NCBI GenBank assembly: GCA_005503065.1
Contig: SCOE01000018.1
Location: 1 to 64,000, forward strand
Length of the DNA stretch: 64,000 nucleotides
DNA from: Comamonadaceae bacterium ALPHA2B
GTDB lineage: Bacteria > Pseudomonadota > Gammaproteobacteria > Burkholderiales > Burkholderiaceae_C
Direction: 5' to 3'
A program made the translations under genes and the position numbers. Shown here one piece after another: positions 8,867 to 16,791 of the stretch. Position 1 is the stretch's first letter; each line of letters starts with the position of its first letter. The notes beneath the pieces were generated by a model. That model searched no databases. It was not told the DNA's origin and saw only the letters and a program-made list of their open reading frames with translations.

Positions 8867-8886
8867 CCTAAATTCGTTACAACTTC
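8867..8886 (-). promoter_or_regulatory. GTAACGAATTT half-site motif, copy D
   Basis: On the minus strand GAAGTTGTAACGAATTTAGG resembles the right half plus tail of the TCGTCACG..CGTGACGA-TTTGGC motif seen at 40342 and 38272. It lies about 50 bases before the start of the 90-aa gene, in the same orientation as those copies have to their genes. An AT-rich stretch and a CAATTG-N4-CAATTG repeat follow toward the gene. Confidence 0.3.
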
Positions 8887-8944
8887 CCCACGTGAGTGAG
8901 CGCTCTTGGCCGAATCTGCGCGAGGAATCGCCGGTAACTGCTTG

Positions 8945-9532
8945 TCAGAGCACGTGATGATGCGCCGCAGTGCCAATTTGTCGCCGCCTCAGCCGGACGT
9001 GGAGCCAGCCGAGGCCCACGGCACTGGCGCCGCCCCACCAGTAGTCCACCGGCAGCCCGAACAGCCATCGCGGATGCCAGGGCACGTGCACCGGGTCGAA
9101 ACGGGCGACGCCGTAAGCGGGGTTGATGACGAACCAGAGAAAGTCCTCGACCACCCAGAAGGCGGCCAGGCCACCCAGCGCCAGCGCCACGTCGCTCCAG
9201 TGCCAGCGGCCGTTGAAGGCCAGCGGCGCAAAGAACACCAGCGCCATGAAGCTGAAGACCCAGGCGTGGTAGCCCGTCATCGCCCGGCCGCCCCAGAAGA
9301 TGTCGAGCGCCCAATGCTTCTCGATGCGCCAGGTGGGCAGCGTACTGGCCCAGCCGGCGCCGCCCTCGATCTGGATCTCGGCATTGGCGAAGAAGAAGGC
9401 CATGAGCATGACCCAGGCGAAATACATCAACGTGCGCGGCCAGTCGCCGACGCCCGGATCGGACCTCATCGGCCCGGCCTCGGCTTCGTCTGCGGCGCGA
9501 ACGCGCCTCGGGGCAGCGGGACGGCGGCTCAT
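8945..9532 (-). CDS. Multi-span membrane protein coupled to a glycosyltransferase
   Basis: A 195-residue protein with about four to five hydrophobic segments (near residues 36-54, 88-108, 114-140 and 160-182), many Trp residues and a short basic N-terminus. Its ATG overlaps the stop of the glycosyltransferase gene in an ATGA junction, so the two are translated together. A later start at the second Met (about residue 22) is possible. No family is recognised. A partner role in glycolipid synthesis or transport is inferred from the coupling only. Confidence 0.65.
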   Translation of the reverse strand: MSRRPAAPRRVRAADEAEAGPMRSDPGVGDWPRTLMYFAWVMLMAFFFANAEIQIEGGAGWASTLPTWRIEKHWALDIFWGGRAMTGYHAWVFSFMALVFFAPLAFNGRWHWSDVALALGGLAAFWVVEDFLWFVINPAYGVARFDPVHVPWHPRWLFGLPVDYWWGGASAVGLGWLHVRLRRRQIGTAAHHHVL

Positions 9533-10686
9533 GCGCCGCCCGTCCCAGCCATGCCCAGCACGCGCCCGATCACGTCGCGTGCCGCATGAGGTCGTCCGAG
9601 CGCACGGCTGCGCGCCGCCATCGCATCGACCTTGGCCGGCATTGCCATCAGCCGCGCGACCTTGTACTCGAGACCGATCGCGTCATAGGCCAGCCAGGCG
9701 GCCCCCTCCTCCATCAGGTAGCCGGCGTTGTGCTCCTCCTGGCCGGGAATGGGCGAGGCCAGCAGCATGGGCCGGCCCAGTGCCAGACATTCGGAAATCG
9801 TGAGTCCACCGGGCTTGGTGACAACCAGGTCGGCGGCGGCCATGAGCTTCTCCATCTCACCGGTGAAGCCGATGGCACGCAGCCGCGCGGGATGCGCGCG
9901 CTCCAGGTCCTGCAGCGCGGCGTGCGCGGCGGCATTGCGGCCGGCCACGGCGACGATCTGGAAGTCCAGGCCGTCCAAGGCCAGCACGCGGCGCACCATG
10001 CTCGGCAGGTCGCCCACGCCGGCACCGCCCGAGACCATGAGCAACACGCGCCGCGACGGGTCCAGCCCCAGCGCCGACACGCAGCCGTCGCGCGCCAGCA
10101 CCGGCGCGTCGGGCTGCGAGAAGGCGGGCATCACCGGGATGCCGGTGACATGCACCCTATCGGCCGGCAAGCCACGCGCACGCATGCGGAAGGCGACTTC
10201 CTCGGTGGCGGCGAAGTAGCCCGCCATGCCGGGGACGATCCACATGTTGTGCAGGTCGAAGTCGGTCACCTGCAGCCACACCGGGCAGCCGATGCGGCCG
10301 CGGTTCTGCTCGCGCATGAGCAGCTCGGCCGGCAGGAAATGCGTGCACACGATGGCATCGGGCTTGCGCCGGTGGATCTCGCGCATCAGCGCCGTGGTGC
10401 TCAGCCGCTCGATGCCGCGGCGCAGGCGCTGCGAGGTGGCGGTGTGCGGCGTGGTGTCGCTCTTCTGATGCAGGTAGGACCACACTTCCGGCGCGCGGTT
10501 GACAAGCTGGATGTACCAGTCGGTGTAGACCTTGCGAAAGCCCGGCGCCACATGGGCCATGGCGTCGACGTGCACGGCGCTGCCGCCGGGCCATTGCTGC
10601 TCGGCGGTCGCGACGAGCGCCTGGGCGGCGCGCACATGGCCGTTGCCGGCGCTCACGCTGAGGACGAGGATGCGGGAGGAACTCAT
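9529..10686 (-). CDS. GT28-type glycosyltransferase (MGDG synthase / UgtP-like)
   Basis: A two-domain GT-B glycosyltransferase (385 aa) of the diacylglycerol-sugar synthase type. The N-terminal domain carries the family start SRILVLSVSAGNGHVRAAQAL (glycine loop) and VHVDAMAHVAPGFRKVYTDWY. The C-terminal nucleotide-sugar half has VSGGAGVGDLP near residue 185 and the signature TKPGGLTISECLALGRPMLL near 285, followed by PGQEEHN. The family transfers Gal or Glc from UDP-sugar to diacylglycerol, or works on related lipids; the substrate here is unknown. The start at 10686 follows a GATAAT-like -10 about 30 bases upstream; an in-frame GTG at 10755 directly after the crp-like stop is the alternative. 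Confidence 0.8.
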   Translation of the reverse strand: MSSSRILVLSVSAGNGHVRAAQALVATAEQQWPGGSAVHVDAMAHVAPGFRKVYTDWYIQLVNRAPEVWSYLHQKSDTTPHTATSQRLRRGIERLSTTALMREIHRRKPDAIVCTHFLPAELLMREQNRGRIGCPVWLQVTDFDLHNMWIVPGMAGYFAATEEVAFRMRARGLPADRVHVTGIPVMPAFSQPDAPVLARDGCVSALGLDPSRRVLLMVSGGAGVGDLPSMVRRVLALDGLDFQIVAVAGRNAAAHAALQDLERAHPARLRAIGFTGEMEKLMAAADLVVTKPGGLTISECLALGRPMLLASPIPGQEEHNAGYLMEEGAAWLAYDAIGLEYKVARLMAMPAKVDAMAARSRALGRPHAARDVIGRVLGMAGTGGA

Positions 10687-10755
10687 TCGGATGGGTGGAG
10701 TGACAGCGCGGCGGATTATCCCGAGCGCTTGTGGCACCGCGTTGCCGCCGGGCAC

Positions 10756-11499
10756 TCAGGCACGCGAGCGCGGGCGAAAGCCCTGGCGCAACGCGTGCAG
10801 GTCGATCACGCGCAGGCCGCCGTACTCGATGCGGATCAGGCCCTCGGCCTGCAGCCGTGACAGCGCCTCGTTCACGCGCTGGCGCGACAGGCCCACGAGG
10901 TAGGCCAGTTCCTGCTGCGTGATGCGCAGCACTTCGCCCACACGGGGGAACAGCACCGGGTTAAACAGCGCCGCCAGGCTGCGGGCCACCCGCGCATCCG
11001 GATTGTTGAGGCGGTCGATTTCCAGTGCGGCGATGAACTGGCCCAGCCGCTCGTTGAGCTGGTTCATCACGAAGCGGTTGAAGCCGATCGAGTGATCGAG
11101 CAGCCAGTGGAAGGAATCGAGCGGCAGGCCCGCGACCACGCTGCGCCGCAGCGCGGTGATGCTGTAGCGGTAGGGCTCGCGCTTCATGGCCGTGCCCTCG
11201 CCGAACCAGCCGCCGGCCGACAGGCCGCTGTGCGTGACCGAGCTGCCATCGGCGTTGTCGTTGCTCATCTTGAGCAGGCCTTCGATCACGCCGAACCAGT
11301 AGGTCGGCGGGCGGCCGATGCGGCACACCACGTCACCCACCTCGGCCTCGCCCACGACGAGCGACGCCTCGGCCCTGCGCCGCTCCGTGGGCGTGAGCAG
11401 CGGCAGCCAGGGAATCGCCTCGAGCTCTTCCGCGGTCGGGGCCCGCACGCGGTCACGGATCGAGCTGCGGGCGGCCGGCGACGAAGACGGTGCAGCCAT
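10756..11499 (-). CDS. Crp/Fnr family transcriptional regulator
   Basis: A 247-residue regulator with an N-terminal cyclic-nucleotide-type beta barrel (about 45-150; WFGEG near residue 95) and a C-terminal winged helix with the recognition region TQQELAYLVGLSRQRVNEALSRLQ near 190-215. It lacks the cysteine set of Fnr, so it does not look like an iron-sulphur oxygen sensor. It is divergent from the acyl-CoA synthetase/Liv cluster, with an 18-bp palindrome between them, and is its likely regulator. An activator role and the effector are unknown. Confidence 0.85.
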   Translation of the reverse strand: MAAPSSSPAARSSIRDRVRAPTAEELEAIPWLPLLTPTERRRAEASLVVGEAEVGDVVCRIGRPPTYWFGVIEGLLKMSNDNADGSSVTHSGLSAGGWFGEGTAMKREPYRYSITALRRSVVAGLPLDSFHWLLDHSIGFNRFVMNQLNERLGQFIAALEIDRLNNPDARVARSLAALFNPVLFPRVGEVLRITQQELAYLVGLSRQRVNEALSRLQAEGLIRIEYGGLRVIDLHALRQGFRPRSRA

Positions 11500-11530
11500 C
11501 GGGAAAGTCCGGAGAGTGGTGTCCCTAGGA

Positions 11531-11548
11531 TTGTCGTCACAACGACAA
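11531..11548. promoter_or_regulatory. Candidate Crp/Fnr-type operator
   Basis: Inverted repeat TTGTCGT-N4-ACGACAA in the gap between the Crp-like gene and the acyl-CoA synthetase gene. The size and symmetry suit a Crp/Fnr dimer, and it ends 34 bases before the GTG start at 11583. An alternative TTG start at 11550 would lie right on this site and is rejected for that reason. Confidence 0.55.
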
Positions 11549-11582
11549 CTTGGCGTCAAAGCGCGACCGTACATTTCGCCGC

Positions 11583-13541
11583 GTGGACACCGCCGCCAAT
11601 ACCTTTCCCCGCCTGCTGCTCGCGCATGCGAAGCAGCAGCCCGACGCACCGGCCGTTCGCGAGAAAGACCTCGGCATCTGGCAGACCTGGAGCTGGACGC
11701 AGGCCGCCACCGAGGTGCGCGAGATCGCCTGCGGGCTTGCAAGCCTGGGCTTCGAGGCCGGTCACAACCTGGCGATCGTCGGCGCCAACCGGCCGCACCT
11801 GTACTTCGCGGTGATCGCGGCGCAATGCCTGCGCGGCGTACCGGTGCCGCTGTACCAGGACGCGGTCGCGTCCGAGATGGTCTTCATGCTCGACGACGCC
11901 GCGGTGGAGTTCGTGGTGGTCGAGGACCAGGAGCAGGTCGACAAGCTGCTCGAATGCCGCGACCTGCAGATGCAGGCCGGCCAGGCACGCATCCGCCACA
12001 TCGTCTACGACGACCCCCGCGGCCTGCGCAACTACGACCAGCCCGGTCTGCTGAGCTACGAGCAACTGCGCGAAATTGGCCGCACCTGGGACGCCGCCCA
12101 CCCCGGTGTCTTCGATGCCAGCGTGGCGGCCGGCCAGCCCGGCGACGTCGGCGTGATCCTCTACACCTCGGGCACAACGGGCCGCCCCAAGGGCGTGTGC
12201 CAGACCCATGCGAGCTTCATTGCGGCCGGCCATGGCGGGGTGGCGACCGACAAGCTCGGGCCGGGCGACAACATCATGAGCTACCTGCCCATGGCCTGGG
12301 TGGGCGACCACCTGTTCTCGGTGGCGCAGTGGCTGGTGGGCGGCTTCACGCTCAACTGCCCCGAGTCGGCCGAGACGGTGATGAACGACATGCGCGAGAT
12401 CGGGCCGAGCTACTACTTCGGCCCGCCGCGCACTTTCGAAGGGTTGCTCACCGCCGTGTCGATCCGCATGGAGGACGCCGCCGCACCCAAGCGCTGGATG
12501 TACGCGAAGCTCATGGCGCTGGCGCAGCGCGTGGGCGCCGACATCCTCAATGGCGTGCCCGTGTCCTTCGGGGACCGTGTGATGTACGCGCTGGGCAACC
12601 TGCTGGTGTATGGACCGTTGCGCAACGTGCTGGGCATGAGCCGCATCCGCGTGGCCTACACCGCGGGCGCCGCCATCGGCCCCGACCTGTTCCGCTTCTA
12701 CCGCTCGATCGGCGTCAACCTCAAGCAGTTCTACGGCCAGACGGAGACGTGCGCCTACGTGTGCCTGCAGCAGGACGGCAAGGTCAAGCTGCAGACCGTG
12801 GGCACGGCGGCACCCGGCATGGAACTCAAGATCGCCGACAACGGCGAGGTGCTGGTGCGCGGCGTGTCGGTGCTCAAGGAGTACTACAAGCGACCCGACG
12901 CCACCGCCGAGGTGCTCGACGCCGACGGCTACTTCCACACCGGCGACGCCGGCGTGCTCGACCACGAGGGCCACCTGCGCATCATCGACCGCGCCAAGGA
13001 CGTCGGAACCCTGGCGGGCGGCGCGCTTTTCGCGCCCAACTACATCGAGAACAAGCTGAAGTTCTTCCCGCAGATCAAGGAGGCTGTGTGCTTCGGCCAC
13101 GGCCGCGACGATGTCTGCGCCTTCGTCAACATCGACTACGAGGCCGTCGGCAACTGGGCGGAGCGCCGCGGCCTGGCCTACGGCGGCTACGTCGACCTGG
13201 CCGGCAAGGCGGACGTGCTGCAACTGGTCAAGGATTGCATCGAGAAGGTGAATGCCGACCTCGCGGCCGAGGAGGGCATGGCCCAGACGCAGATCGCACG
13301 CTTCCTGGTGCTGCACAAGGAGCTCGACCCGGACGACGACGAGCTGACGCGCACGCGCAAGGTGCGGCGCGGCTTCATCGCCGACAAGTACGCGGTGCTG
13401 GTCGATGCGCTCTACGCCGGCAAGGCCGAGCAGTTCATCGAGACCCAGGTCAAGTTCGAGGATGGCCGCACCGGCAAGGTCAGCGCCACGCTCAGGATCG
13501 TGGAAGCGAAGCGCTTTGCGGCGGTGAGGGCGGCGGCATGA
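11583..13541 (+). CDS. AMP-dependent long-chain-type acyl-CoA synthetase
   Basis: An adenylate-forming ligase (652 aa) that activates a carboxylic acid to its CoA thioester. Visible motifs: YTSGTTGRPKGVCQTH near residue 195 (phosphate loop), YGQTETCAYVC near 385, the hinge YFHTGDAGVLDHEGHLRIIDRAKD near 450-470, and a C-terminal catalytic-type Lys in RTRKVRRGF. It resembles the long-chain FadD15-like branch more than aryl ligases. It is the first gene of a run that continues into livG-H-M-K-F, so its substrate is probably what that importer brings in. The GTG start is chosen because of the operator just upstream. Confidence 0.88.
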   Translation: MDTAANTFPRLLLAHAKQQPDAPAVREKDLGIWQTWSWTQAATEVREIACGLASLGFEAGHNLAIVGANRPHLYFAVIAAQCLRGVPVPLYQDAVASEMVFMLDDAAVEFVVVEDQEQVDKLLECRDLQMQAGQARIRHIVYDDPRGLRNYDQPGLLSYEQLREIGRTWDAAHPGVFDASVAAGQPGDVGVILYTSGTTGRPKGVCQTHASFIAAGHGGVATDKLGPGDNIMSYLPMAWVGDHLFSVAQWLVGGFTLNCPESAETVMNDMREIGPSYYFGPPRTFEGLLTAVSIRMEDAAAPKRWMYAKLMALAQRVGADILNGVPVSFGDRVMYALGNLLVYGPLRNVLGMSRIRVAYTAGAAIGPDLFRFYRSIGVNLKQFYGQTETCAYVCLQQDGKVKLQTVGTAAPGMELKIADNGEVLVRGVSVLKEYYKRPDATAEVLDADGYFHTGDAGVLDHEGHLRIIDRAKDVGTLAGGALFAPNYIENKLKFFPQIKEAVCFGHGRDDVCAFVNIDYEAVGNWAERRGLAYGGYVDLAGKADVLQLVKDCIEKVNADLAAEEGMAQTQIARFLVLHKELDPDDDELTRTRKVRRGFIADKYAVLVDALYAGKAEQFIETQVKFEDGRTGKVSATLRIVEAKRFAAVRAAA

Positions 13542-13552
13542 AACACGGGATC

Positions 13553-13677
13553 GGACAGCCGAACGCAGAGGGCGCAGAGGTTGCGCAGAACACGCGAAAC
13601 AACAGCCATGAAGAATTCGCCTGGTACTCCTTCCGCGCCCCCTGCGAGACCTTTGCGCCCTCTGCGTTCGGCTGCCC
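13553..13677. repeat. Long palindrome between CoA ligase and livG, copy 1
   Basis: The 23-bp arm GGACAGCCGAACGCAGAGGG(CGC) is matched at the far end by GCGCCCTCTGCGTTCGGCTG(CCC), giving a 125-bp stem-loop with a variable centre. A second element with the same arms is at 15414-15534. Both begin about 10 bases after a stop codon inside the liv operon, so in RNA they would form strong hairpins between cotranscribed genes. Confidence 0.8.
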
Positions 13678-13694
13678 GCATTTGAGGCTTGGTC

Positions 13695-14477
13695 ATGGCT
13701 AGAAGGACCGGCGACGTCATCCTGGACGTGCAGAACATCTCGCTGTCCTTCGGCGGCGTGAAGGCGCTGACGGACATCAGCTTCAACGTGCGCGAGCACG
13801 AGGTGCGCGCCATCATCGGCCCCAACGGTGCGGGCAAGAGTTCGATGCTCAACTGCATCAACGGCGTGTACTGGCCGCAGCAGGGCCAGATCACCTTCCG
13901 CGGCCAGACCTTCAAGCACATGAACTCGCGCCAGGTGGCCGAGATGGGCGTGGCACGGACCTTCCAGAACCTGGCCCTGTTCAAGGGCATGAGCGTGCTG
14001 GACAACATCATGACGGGCCGCAACCTCAAGATGAAGAGCGGCATCCTGGCGCAGGCCTTCCGCTGGGGTCCGGCCGAGCGCGAGGAGTTGCAGCAGCGCG
14101 AGTTCGTCGAGCAGATCATCGATTTCCTCGAGATCCAGGCGTACCGCAAGACGCCCGTCGGCCGCCTGCCCTATGGCCTGCAGAAGCGCGTCGACCTCGG
14201 CCGCGCGCTGGCCATGGAGCCGCAGGTGCTGTTGCTGGACGAGCCCATGGCCGGCATGAACGTGGAGGAGAAGCAGGACATGAGCCGCTTCATCCTCGAC
14301 GTGAACGACGAGTTCGGCACCACCATCGTGCTGATCGAGCACGACATGGGCGTGGTGATGGACATCAGCGACCGCGTGGTGGTGCTCGACTACGGCAAGA
14401 AGATCGGCGACGGCACGCCCGACGAGGTGCGCAGCAACGAGGACGTGATCCGGGCTTACCTGGGAACGGAACACTGA
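13695..14477 (+). CDS. livG: Branched-chain-type ABC transporter ATPase LivG
   Basis: ATP-binding subunit (260 aa) of a LIV/HAAT-type importer. Walker A GPNGAGKSS near residue 40, Q-loop at ARTFQNLALF, signature LPYGLQKRVDLGRAL near 160, Walker B VLLLDEP near 180 and the switch His in IEHDMGVVM. The long insert between Q-loop and signature is typical of LivG. The ATG at 13695 is used; an in-frame TTG two codons earlier is less likely. livH follows after one base. Confidence 0.93.
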   Translation: MARRTGDVILDVQNISLSFGGVKALTDISFNVREHEVRAIIGPNGAGKSSMLNCINGVYWPQQGQITFRGQTFKHMNSRQVAEMGVARTFQNLALFKGMSVLDNIMTGRNLKMKSGILAQAFRWGPAEREELQQREFVEQIIDFLEIQAYRKTPVGRLPYGLQKRVDLGRALAMEPQVLLLDEPMAGMNVEEKQDMSRFILDVNDEFGTTIVLIEHDMGVVMDISDRVVVLDYGKKIGDGTPDEVRSNEDVIRAYLGTEH

Positions 14478-14478
14478 C

Positions 14479-15408
14479 ATGGGCTTCTTCCTCGAAACCC
14501 TCTTCGGCGGCCTGATGGTGGGCATGCTGTATTCGCTGATCGCGCTGGGCTTCGTGCTCATCTACAAGGCCAGCGGCGTCTTCAACTTCGCGCAGGGCGC
14601 GATGGTGCTGTTCGCGGCACTGGCGATGGCGCGCTTCTCGGAATGGTTTCCCAGGTGGTTCGGCTTCGAGAGCCTGCTGCTGGCCAACGTGCTCGCCTTC
14701 GTCGCGGCCATGGCGGTGATGGTGGTGGTGGCCTGGCTGATCGAACGGCTGGCGCTGTCCAAGCTGGTGAACCAGGAAGGCATCACGCTGCTGATGGCCA
14801 CGCTGGGCATCGCCTACTTCCTCGACGGCCTGGGCCAGACGCTGTTCGGCAACGACATCTACAAGATCGACGTCGGCATGCCCAAGGACCCGATGATGGT
14901 GCTGGAGGGCACCTTCCAGGGCGGCCTGCTGGTGTCGAAGGAAGACCTGATCGCCGCCGCCGTCGCTGCCGCGCTGGTGGTGGTGCTGGCGCTCTTCTTC
15001 CAGAAGACGGCCACGGGCCGCGCGCTGCGCGCGGTGGCCGACGACCACCAGGCCGCCCAGTCGATCGGCATCCCGCTCAACCGCATCTGGGTCATCGTGT
15101 GGTCGGTGGCGGGCTTCGCGGCGCTGGTGGCCGGGATCATCTGGGGCTCCAAGCTCGGCGTGCAATTCTCGCTCTCGCTGGTGGCGCTCAAGGCCCTGCC
15201 GGTGGTGATCCTGGGCGGCCTCACCTCGGTGCCCGGCGCGATCATCGGCGGACTGCTCATCGGCGTGGGCGAGAAGCTGTCGGAGATCTACCTGGGGCCC
15301 ATGCTCGGCGGCGGCATCGAGATCTGGTTCGCCTACGTGCTGGCGCTCGTGTTCCTGCTGGTGCGGCCGCAGGGGCTGTTCGGCGAAAAGATCATCGACC
15401 GGGTATGA
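14479..15408 (+). CDS. livH: Branched-chain-type ABC transporter permease LivH
   Basis: Inner-membrane permease (309 aa) of the LIV/HAAT family with about eight hydrophobic spans. Family features: GGLMVGMLYSLIALGFVLIYKA at the N-terminus, FNFAQGAMVLF, and near the end GGLTSVPGAIIGGLLIGVGE, which carries the coupling-helix type loop. It starts one base after livG and pairs with LivM to form the channel. A long palindrome, not a gene, follows its stop. Confidence 0.93.
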   Translation: MGFFLETLFGGLMVGMLYSLIALGFVLIYKASGVFNFAQGAMVLFAALAMARFSEWFPRWFGFESLLLANVLAFVAAMAVMVVVAWLIERLALSKLVNQEGITLLMATLGIAYFLDGLGQTLFGNDIYKIDVGMPKDPMMVLEGTFQGGLLVSKEDLIAAAVAAALVVVLALFFQKTATGRALRAVADDHQAAQSIGIPLNRIWVIVWSVAGFAALVAGIIWGSKLGVQFSLSLVALKALPVVILGGLTSVPGAIIGGLLIGVGEKLSEIYLGPMLGGGIEIWFAYVLALVFLLVRPQGLFGEKIIDRV

Positions 15409-15413
15409 AATTC

Positions 15414-15534
15414 GGACAGCCGAACGCAGAGGGCGCGGAAGCGACGCAGAGGCCGCAAAAGTGAATACCCAAATTTCGGAATTTCTTTTCTGCGCCCTTT
15501 GCGCAACCTTTGCGCCCTCTGCGTTCGGCTGCCC
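15414..15534. repeat. Long palindrome between livH and livM, copy 2
   Basis: Same terminal arms as the element at 13553-13677 (GGACAGCCGAACGCAGAGGG and its complement), but a different centre that contains an AT-rich segment. It starts a few bases after the livH stop. The two copies bracket livG-livH exactly. The arms are conserved and the centres are not, as expected for a mobile or recombining palindrome. Confidence 0.8.
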
Positions 15535-15560
15535 GATCCCGTCTTCCTTCACACACTGAC

Positions 15561-16625
15561 ATGCTGTACAGAGAAAACGGGCAGTTCAAGTCCACCTACC
15601 GCGCCGACCAGCAGATCTTCCCGATCGTGCAGGACCGGGCCGCGATCCTCGCGCTGCTGGTGGTGGCCTTCGCCGTCGTGCCGGCCTTCGCGTCGGAATA
15701 CTGGCTGCGCGCCATCCTCGTGCCCTTCCTGATCCTGTCGCTCGCGGCGCTGGGGCTGAACATCCTGGTGGGCTACTGCGGACAGATCTCGCTGGGCACG
15801 GGCGCCTTCATGGCGGTGGGCGCCTATGCGGCCTACAACTTCCACGTGCGCATCGAGGGGATGCCGCTCATCCTTTCGCTGCTGCTCGGCGGGCTGTGCG
15901 CCACCGTGGTGGGCGTGTTCTTCGGCATCCCCAGCCTGCGCATCAAGGGGCTGTACCTGGCGGTGGCGACGCTGGCTGCGCAGTTCTTCGTCGACTGGGC
16001 CTTTCTCCGCATCCCCTTCTTCACCAACAACTCCACCTCGGGCTCGGTGAGCGTGGCCGGCCTGAACGTCTTCGGACTGCCGGTGGAATCGCCGGCGCAG
16101 AAGTACCTGCTGTGCCTCACGCTGGTGGTGGTGTTCGCGCTGCTGGCCAAGAACCTGGTGCGCAGCGCCATCGGTCGCGAATGGATGGCCATGCGTGACA
16201 TGGACGTGGCGGCGGCCGTGATCGGCATCCGGCCGGTCTACGCCAAGCTCTCGGCCTTCGCGGTGAGCAGCTTCATCGTCGGCGTGGCCGGCGCGCTTTG
16301 GGGCTTCGTGCATCTGGGCGCGTGGGAGCCCGCGGCTTTCAGCATCGACCGCTCGTTCCAACTGCTCTTCATGGTCATCATCGGCGGGCTGGGCTCGATC
16401 ATGGGCAGCTTCTTCGGCGCAGCCTTCATCGTGCTGCTGCCGATCCTGCTCAACCAACTGCCGGGCTGGTTCGGCGTGTCGATGTCCACCGCGCTGGCCT
16501 CGCACCTCGAATTCATGATCTTCGGCGCGCTGATCGTGTTCTTCCTGATCGTCGAACCACATGGCCTCGCACGCCTGTGGTCCACGGCCAAGGAAAAGCT
16601 GCGTCTGTGGCCCTTCCCCCATTGA
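15561..16625 (+). CDS. livM: Branched-chain-type ABC transporter permease LivM
   Basis: Second permease (354 aa) of the LIV-type importer, about ten hydrophobic spans. It shows the LivM core ALGLNILVGYCGQISLGTGAFMAVGAYAA near residues 60-90, GLYLAVATLAAQFF near 130, and GGLGSIMGSFFGAAFIVLLP near 275. The N-terminus MLYRENGQFKSTYRADQ is the form common to aromatic or acyl-acid importers of betaproteobacteria. The ATG at 15561 lies after the long palindrome. Confidence 0.92.
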   Translation: MLYRENGQFKSTYRADQQIFPIVQDRAAILALLVVAFAVVPAFASEYWLRAILVPFLILSLAALGLNILVGYCGQISLGTGAFMAVGAYAAYNFHVRIEGMPLILSLLLGGLCATVVGVFFGIPSLRIKGLYLAVATLAAQFFVDWAFLRIPFFTNNSTSGSVSVAGLNVFGLPVESPAQKYLLCLTLVVVFALLAKNLVRSAIGREWMAMRDMDVAAAVIGIRPVYAKLSAFAVSSFIVGVAGALWGFVHLGAWEPAAFSIDRSFQLLFMVIIGGLGSIMGSFFGAAFIVLLPILLNQLPGWFGVSMSTALASHLEFMIFGALIVFFLIVEPHGLARLWSTAKEKLRLWPFPH

Positions 16626-16682
16626 TATGCCCACCCCCGACTCTCGCGCACTGCGTGTGGCTCGCATCCCCCTCAAGGGCGC

Positions 16683-16719
16683 AACACCAGCGGCCCGGCA
16701 AAGCCGGTTCCGCGGTGTT
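16683..16719. other. Imperfect hairpin between livM and livK
   Basis: AACACCAGCGGCCCGG pairs with the downstream CCGGTTCCGCGGTGTT around an AAAG-type loop. No T-run follows, so it is not a classical terminator. It lies in the 166-base gap before the binding-protein gene, where a hairpin may stabilise or separate the highly expressed livK part of the message. Confidence 0.35.
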
Positions 16720-16791
16720 CCTGAATCCGGCGCGCTGCGCGCACCATCCAGTCCTTTCGCCGTGTTCTTGCCAACCCACTAGGAGACAACC

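Noticed and set aside
11556-14561. A 1001-residue open frame antisense to the acyl-CoA synthetase and livG
   Set aside because: His/Val/Asp-rich shadow of well-defined genes; no ribosome site or recognisable fold.
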